Source: Bettongia penicillata ogilbyi (Eukaryota; Chordata; Mammalia; Diprotodontia; Potoroidae). Taken from it: a DNA stretch of 64,000 nt. Shown one piece after another: positions 59,401 through 64,000 of this stretch. The stretch's first letter is position 1. Each line of letters opens with the position of its first letter. The notes beneath the pieces were generated by a model that was not told the DNA's origin, did no database searches, and saw nothing but the letters and a program-made list of their open reading frames with translations. The translations under genes and the position numbers were made by a program. The DNA lies in NCBI GenBank assembly GCA_023548195.1, contig JAJHZJ010000699.1, forward strand, positions 2,451,175 to 2,515,174, read 5' to 3'.

Positions 59401-60856
59401 TCAAGGGTAACTAGTAGAAAATAAAGGTACCTTAGAATCCTGAGTGCACAGATTTAGTAGAATGAGCCAAACATAATTGCTACATGTAAGGTCTCTAATG
59501 AGACCCCATACAAATTATAAAATTGGCCTTCACATTGTAGGGACCCCTGGAGAGATTCTTTACTCAGGACTTTCATTTTTGGATACTTTTAGTTTATAGG
59601 ATCCCAGAGAAAATTGCCCTCCAAAATAGGCCATAATTGCATAGTTGGTTTTTTCTGTGTGTGTTCTCTCACTTGTCAATGACATTTGAGATAATTTTGC
59701 AAGGTTTTGTATTTGTTGAGTTAAATTTGTTGGTTGGTTAAATACTGATACTTGCTGAATCTTATATAAGTTTTGGTATCAAGTAATATAAGTATGGAGT
59801 TTGCATCACTGAAATACTGATTGAGAAATGTTGATATTTTCCTTTTGTATTTAAACAAATAGAGACCACTTGCTTCATTATGACATCCTTGTGCCTGGCA
59901 AGTCTCCAGGGCAAGGTTTGCCTGTGTGCCTAAAAACCCCACATAAGCACGCCTTAATACTTAATTCCTTTTCTTCAGAGCCTCACCCATCTTCTGGACT
60001 TAATTAACATTGTTTTGCTTTTTTTTCTTTTCTGTAACTGAACCTTTTTGCCCTGTACTGTAAGTTTGGAATCCTAGTAGCATTTTCTTTACAATAGCAG
60101 GGATCCATTGGAAGAAATCTGAAGTAAGGTTCCAGAGGAAATTTATCTGGAATTCTAATGGTCCAGGGGACCTAAAGGGATCTCCTATGGTCCTAGAATT
60201 TCTAGAGAAATTTTAGTGTGCCCTATATAGAAAGAAATTCTTAGAAAATTTTGTCCAGACCCTGATTCCATGGCCTTATGCATTAAGGAAATTATGGTAG
60301 AGTTTTCACCCAGGACAGTTGGCTTCTCAGCAGATAATGTGGGGAATGACTTATGAGCACTTCTGGAGTGCCTGATAGCTCTCTGTAGAGAGTCCTGAGT
60401 TCTCTATTATGAGAAGTGTCCTCTGAGAGAATTCATTTCCTTTTTCTTTTTCCTTTCCTTTGGAGTTACTCAGTGATTGAAGCTTCTCTGTGAATGTGAG
60501 GCCATAGAAGTGGAGCAGTGGTGGTGGGAATGGGAGAAGGTGGTATGTTCCAGCTCCTTTAGACTTAGAACTAATCTGCCAACACAAGCTAAGTCAGTTA
60601 GATCTCTCTACTAAGAGAAAAGAGTAACTTCTGGTTGACCCTAGGTCCCAATTTCCTTTGGAAAGAGCTCTGCTTAGGCTGAGTACAGACCAAGCAAGTT
60701 TCCTTCTAAAATAGGAAATCAGTTTTCTTTGTTTTTGGTTTACCTTTGGGTTAAGGAAGGTCATTCAAATAAGCAGTAATATTTGACAAACTTTGTGACA
60801 TGTTCCTTGCTTGCTGAATCTGCATAACTTCTTTTAGGGGATAGCTATCATTTTTC
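59401..60856. other. Unassigned sequence
   Basis: No gene or repeat recognised. The composition could suit retroviral or LTR relics, but no motif supports it. The last 16 bases (60841-60856) are the target duplication of the HAL1 that follows. Confidence 0.35.
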
Positions 60857-63438
60857 TTTTTTTTTAATGACATTCATTTATTTTTAGTTTTCAACATTCA
60901 CTTTTACAAGATTTTGAGTTTGAAATTTTCTCCCCATCTCTCCCTTCCCCCCACCCCAAGACATCATGCATTCCTATTATCCCTTTCCCAATCTGCCCTC
61001 CCTTCTATCACACCCCTCACTTCTCTCATCCCCTTGCCCTCTATTTTCTTGTAGGGCAAGATGAATTTCTATACCCCATTGCCTGAATGTCTTATTTCCC
61101 AGTTGCATGTAAAAACAATTTTTAACACTGCTTTTCAAAACTTTGAGTTCCAATTTCTCTCCCTTCCTCCCCACCTATCCTCACTGAGGAGGCAATACAC
61201 AAATATATGTGTAGTCATGCAAAACACTTCCATAACAGTCTTGTTGTGAAGGACTAACTATATTTCCCTCCATCCTATCCTGCCCACCATTTATTCTGTT
61301 CTCTCTTTTGACCCTGTTCCATCTTAAAAGTGTTTACTTCTAATTACCCATTCCTCCAATTTTCTCTCCCTTATAACATTCTCCCCATTCCCCACTAATT
61401 CCCTTCCCCCCTTCTTTCCTGTAGTGTAAGATAGATTTTCATACCAAATTGAGTGTGCATGTTAATCCCTCCTTAAGCCAAATCTGATAAGAGTAAGATT
61501 CACTCTTTCCTTCTCAGCTCCCCCCTTCCCCTCTATTGAAAAAGCTTTTCCTTGACTCTTTCATGTGAGAGATAATTTACCACATTCTATTTCTCCCTTT
61601 CTCCTCCTCCCAATATATTCCTCTTATCCTTTAATTTCATTTTTTTAGATAACATTCTTTGCTATTCCTATTTGTGCTATTTATATGTATATAATCCCTC
61701 CAACTACCCTAAGACTGAGAAAAGTATCAAGAGTTACAAATATTATCTTTCCATGTAGGAATGTAAACAGTTCAACTTTAGTAAGTCCCTTATGATTTCT
61801 CTTTCCTGTTTACCTTTTCATGCTTCTCTTGATACTTGTGTTTGAAAATCAAATTTTTCTATTCAACTCTGGTCTTTTCATCAAGAATGTTTGGAAGTCC
61901 TCTATTTCACTGAATATCCATTTTTCCTCTGAAGTATTATATTCAGTTTTGTTGGGTAGGTGATTCTTGGTTTTAATACTAGCTTGTTTGACCTCTGGAA
62001 TATCATATTCCAAGCCCTTCAGTCCTTTAATATAGAAGCTGCTAGATCTTGTGTTATCCTGATTGTGTTTCCACAGTACTCAAATTGCTTCTTTCTGACT
62101 GCTTACAATATTTTCTCCTTGACCTGGGAGCTCTGGAATTTGACTACAATGTTCCTAAGAGTTTTCCTTTTGGGATGTCTTTCAGGAGTTCATTTGTGGA
62201 TTTTTTGTATATCTATTTTACCTTCTGGTTCCAGAATATCAGGGCAGTTTTTCTTGATAATTTCTTGAAAGATGATGCCTATGCTCTTTTTTGATCATGG
62301 CGCTCAATAATTTTAAAATTGTCTCTCCTGGATCTATATTCCAGGACAGTTTTTTTCCCCAATGAGATATTTCACATTTTCTGCTGTTTTTTCATTCCTT
62401 TGGTTCTGCTTTATAATTTCTTGATTTTTCATAAAATCATTAGCTTCTATCTGCTCCATTCGCATCTTTTAGCAATTATTTTCTTCAGTGAGCTTTGGAA
62501 CCTCCTTTTCCATCTAGTCAATTCTGTTTTTTAGGGCATTCTTCTCCTCATTAGCTTTTTGGGTTTCTTTTGCCATTTTGGTTAGTCTATTTTTAAGGTT
62601 ATATTTTATTTAGCATTTTTTGGCTCCCCTTTAGCAGGCAGTTGTCTCAGTTTTCATGATTTTCTTGCATCACTCTCTACTCAGTTTTTTCTCTACTTTT
62701 CTTACTTGATTTTCAAAACCTTTTTTGAGCTTTTTCTTGGCCTGAGGTCAATTTATATTTTTCTTGGAGCTTTTGGATGTAGGAGCTTTGACTTTGCTGT
62801 CTTTTTCTGGTTATATGTTTTTATTTTCCTTTTCACCAAAGTAAGATTCTATAGTCCGACTTTTTTCTGCTCTTTGCTCATTTCCCCAGTTGTTTACTTG
62901 ACTTTTGAGTTCTTTATCAAGGAAATTCTCTGCTTCCAGTGGGGGCAAGGAGGGTGTACAGTCAGGCCCTTGATCTCCTCACACTCTGTGGCCTAGAGCT
63001 CCAGAAACAGCCACTGTCTCTGCCCCTGATGTGGTTGCTGGCCACTCCACCCCCTCAACCTTCCTGGGGCAAGACCTTTCTACTCTCTCACACAGATCCC
63101 ACAGGTTTTTCCACTGACCTTCCAATTTGTACTAGGCATTTTGAGGTTGTGAAGTTTGGAAACCACCACAGGTCCCCCCAAAGCCTACTAAGATCCCATC
63201 TGTGCTTATGCAACCCATGTTAGACTGAATTCTGCTCCCAGCCTGGTGCAATAGATTCTTCCTGGTGACCTTCTAAGCTGTCTTGGGCTAAAGATTTTCT
63301 TCAGTCTGTCATTCTGTGGCTTCTGCATCTCTAGAATTTGTTTAGAGTCATTTTTTACATTTTTACATGTATTTGACTAGATTGAGGGGAGAGCTCTAGC
63401 AAGACCCTGCTTTTACTCTGCCATCTTGGCTCCTCCCC
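60857..63438 (-). mobile_element. HAL1, full length, with target-site duplication
   Basis: On the minus strand: 5' end GGGGAGGAGCCAAGATGGCA (about 63418-63437), 5' UTR to about 62882, ORF1 to about 61845, a purine-rich 3' UTR and an A-rich tail at 60857-60866. It is flanked by ATAGCTATCATTTTTC (60841-60856) and ATAACTGTCATTTTTC (63439-63454), a 16-bp duplication with two mismatches. There is no ORF2. At 2,582 bp it retains the ORF1 middle missing from the copy at 3815-6004. The mismatches and broken ORF1 show an old insertion. Confidence 0.9.
61845..62881 (-). pseudogene. HAL1 ORF1 pseudogene (all domains present, frame broken)
   Basis: Starts with ATG at 62881 (MSKEQKK), passes a coiled-coil part near 62550-62760, an RRM-like middle near 62050-62500 and the C-terminal domain near 61860-62010, where LVLKPRITYPTKL is legible (compare PRISYPAKLS in human L1 ORF1p). 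Several stops and frameshifts interrupt it. The plus-strand frames across this interval are shadows. Confidence 0.75.
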
Positions 63439-63454
63439 ATAACTGTCATTTTTC

Positions 63455-64000
63455 ACTTGTATATGAGGGGCTATATAAGGTCATGTCAAATCAACTGTTT
63501 TGAGACTGTTTTTGGCATGGCACTGGGGAAGTAAGGGAAAGGACAATGTGTATGCTTCTCCAAGACACCAGATGGCTGTTCTAGATTGAGGACTCTGCTG
63601 CATTAACATAAGAATATTTTTGCTTGGGATAAACAAGACAACACAATTGTGTTGTCCAAAAGATATTTTTCTATCTTTATGAAGGACTGATTACCCACAA
63701 GGAGATTCTTAACGTTAATAGATCTAAACCCAAGATGATCATAAGTTTTACTTTTTAAACAAGGGAATAAGATGAAGGGAGGTGGGGAGTGAGGTGTGAC
63801 ATTGGACAGTTCTAATGATGGACATTAAGCACATATAATATACTTCAGCAGCTTGCTTTTCTCAGTTCTAATTTCACCCCTTCTCTCTGAGAACAAAGCC
63901 ATTCTTTTAGACTAGGCATGTAAATAATCCTGCTAAAGTGGGTTCTTAGATCTTACCATCTGCTGTACTTATCAAATAAATGAACAAAAGTCATTTAGAT
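63455..64000. other. Unassigned sequence
   Basis: No gene or repeat recognised to the window end. Confidence 0.35.

Overview
This window looks like intergenic or intronic DNA from a marsupial (metatherian) genome. It is AT-rich and has no intact protein gene. It is built from retrotransposon types typical of marsupials: LINE-1 copies with a marsupial-style 3' UTR, ORF1-only HAL1 ('half-L1') elements, an RTE-type LINE, tRNA-headed CORE-SINEs of the MIR/WSINE kind, L2 and CR1-like tails, and hAT DNA transposons. I cannot name the species. Family names come from recognising conserved stretches by eye; no database search was run.

Layout. 1-2.3 kb: unassigned DNA with a 380-bp purine tract. 2.3-7.4 kb: a minus-strand L1 that lost most of ORF2 and was later hit by a palindromic hAT element and by a HAL1. 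7.4-14.1 kb: a near full-length but dead minus-strand L1. 14.1-17.5 kb: a decayed endogenous-retrovirus pol fragment, a split 55-bp inverted copy, a short hAT and a possible LTR. 18.07-18.20 kb: the only candidate coding exon (43 codons, phase 0, strong donor), which I could not identify. 18.5-26.2 kb: SINEs, microsatellites, L2 and a plus-strand RTE LINE broken into three pieces. 27.8-32.9 kb: a three-level nest (hAT containing L1 containing HAL1). 33-43 kb: scattered SINE, L2 and L1 scraps. 43.3-43.6 kb: a processed RANBP1 pseudogene. 43.6-55 kb: mostly unassigned sequence, two inverted SINE copies and long CT/CA/GA microsatellites. 55.2-57.9 kb: nested plus-strand L1 fragments and an ancient repeat. 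58.8-59.4 kb: a second inverted SINE pair. 60.9-63.4 kb: a full-length HAL1 with target-site duplications.

No genes act together here. The most informative biology is the mobile-element record: three HAL1 insertions that carry an L1-type ORF1 but no ORF2. One of them (29649-30414) has an intact 5' end, an exact 15-bp target-site duplication and no 3' UTR or poly(A) tail. That fits internal priming within ORF1 during target-primed reverse transcription. I found no convincing novel multi-gene system, CRISPR array, or functional rRNA or tRNA gene.
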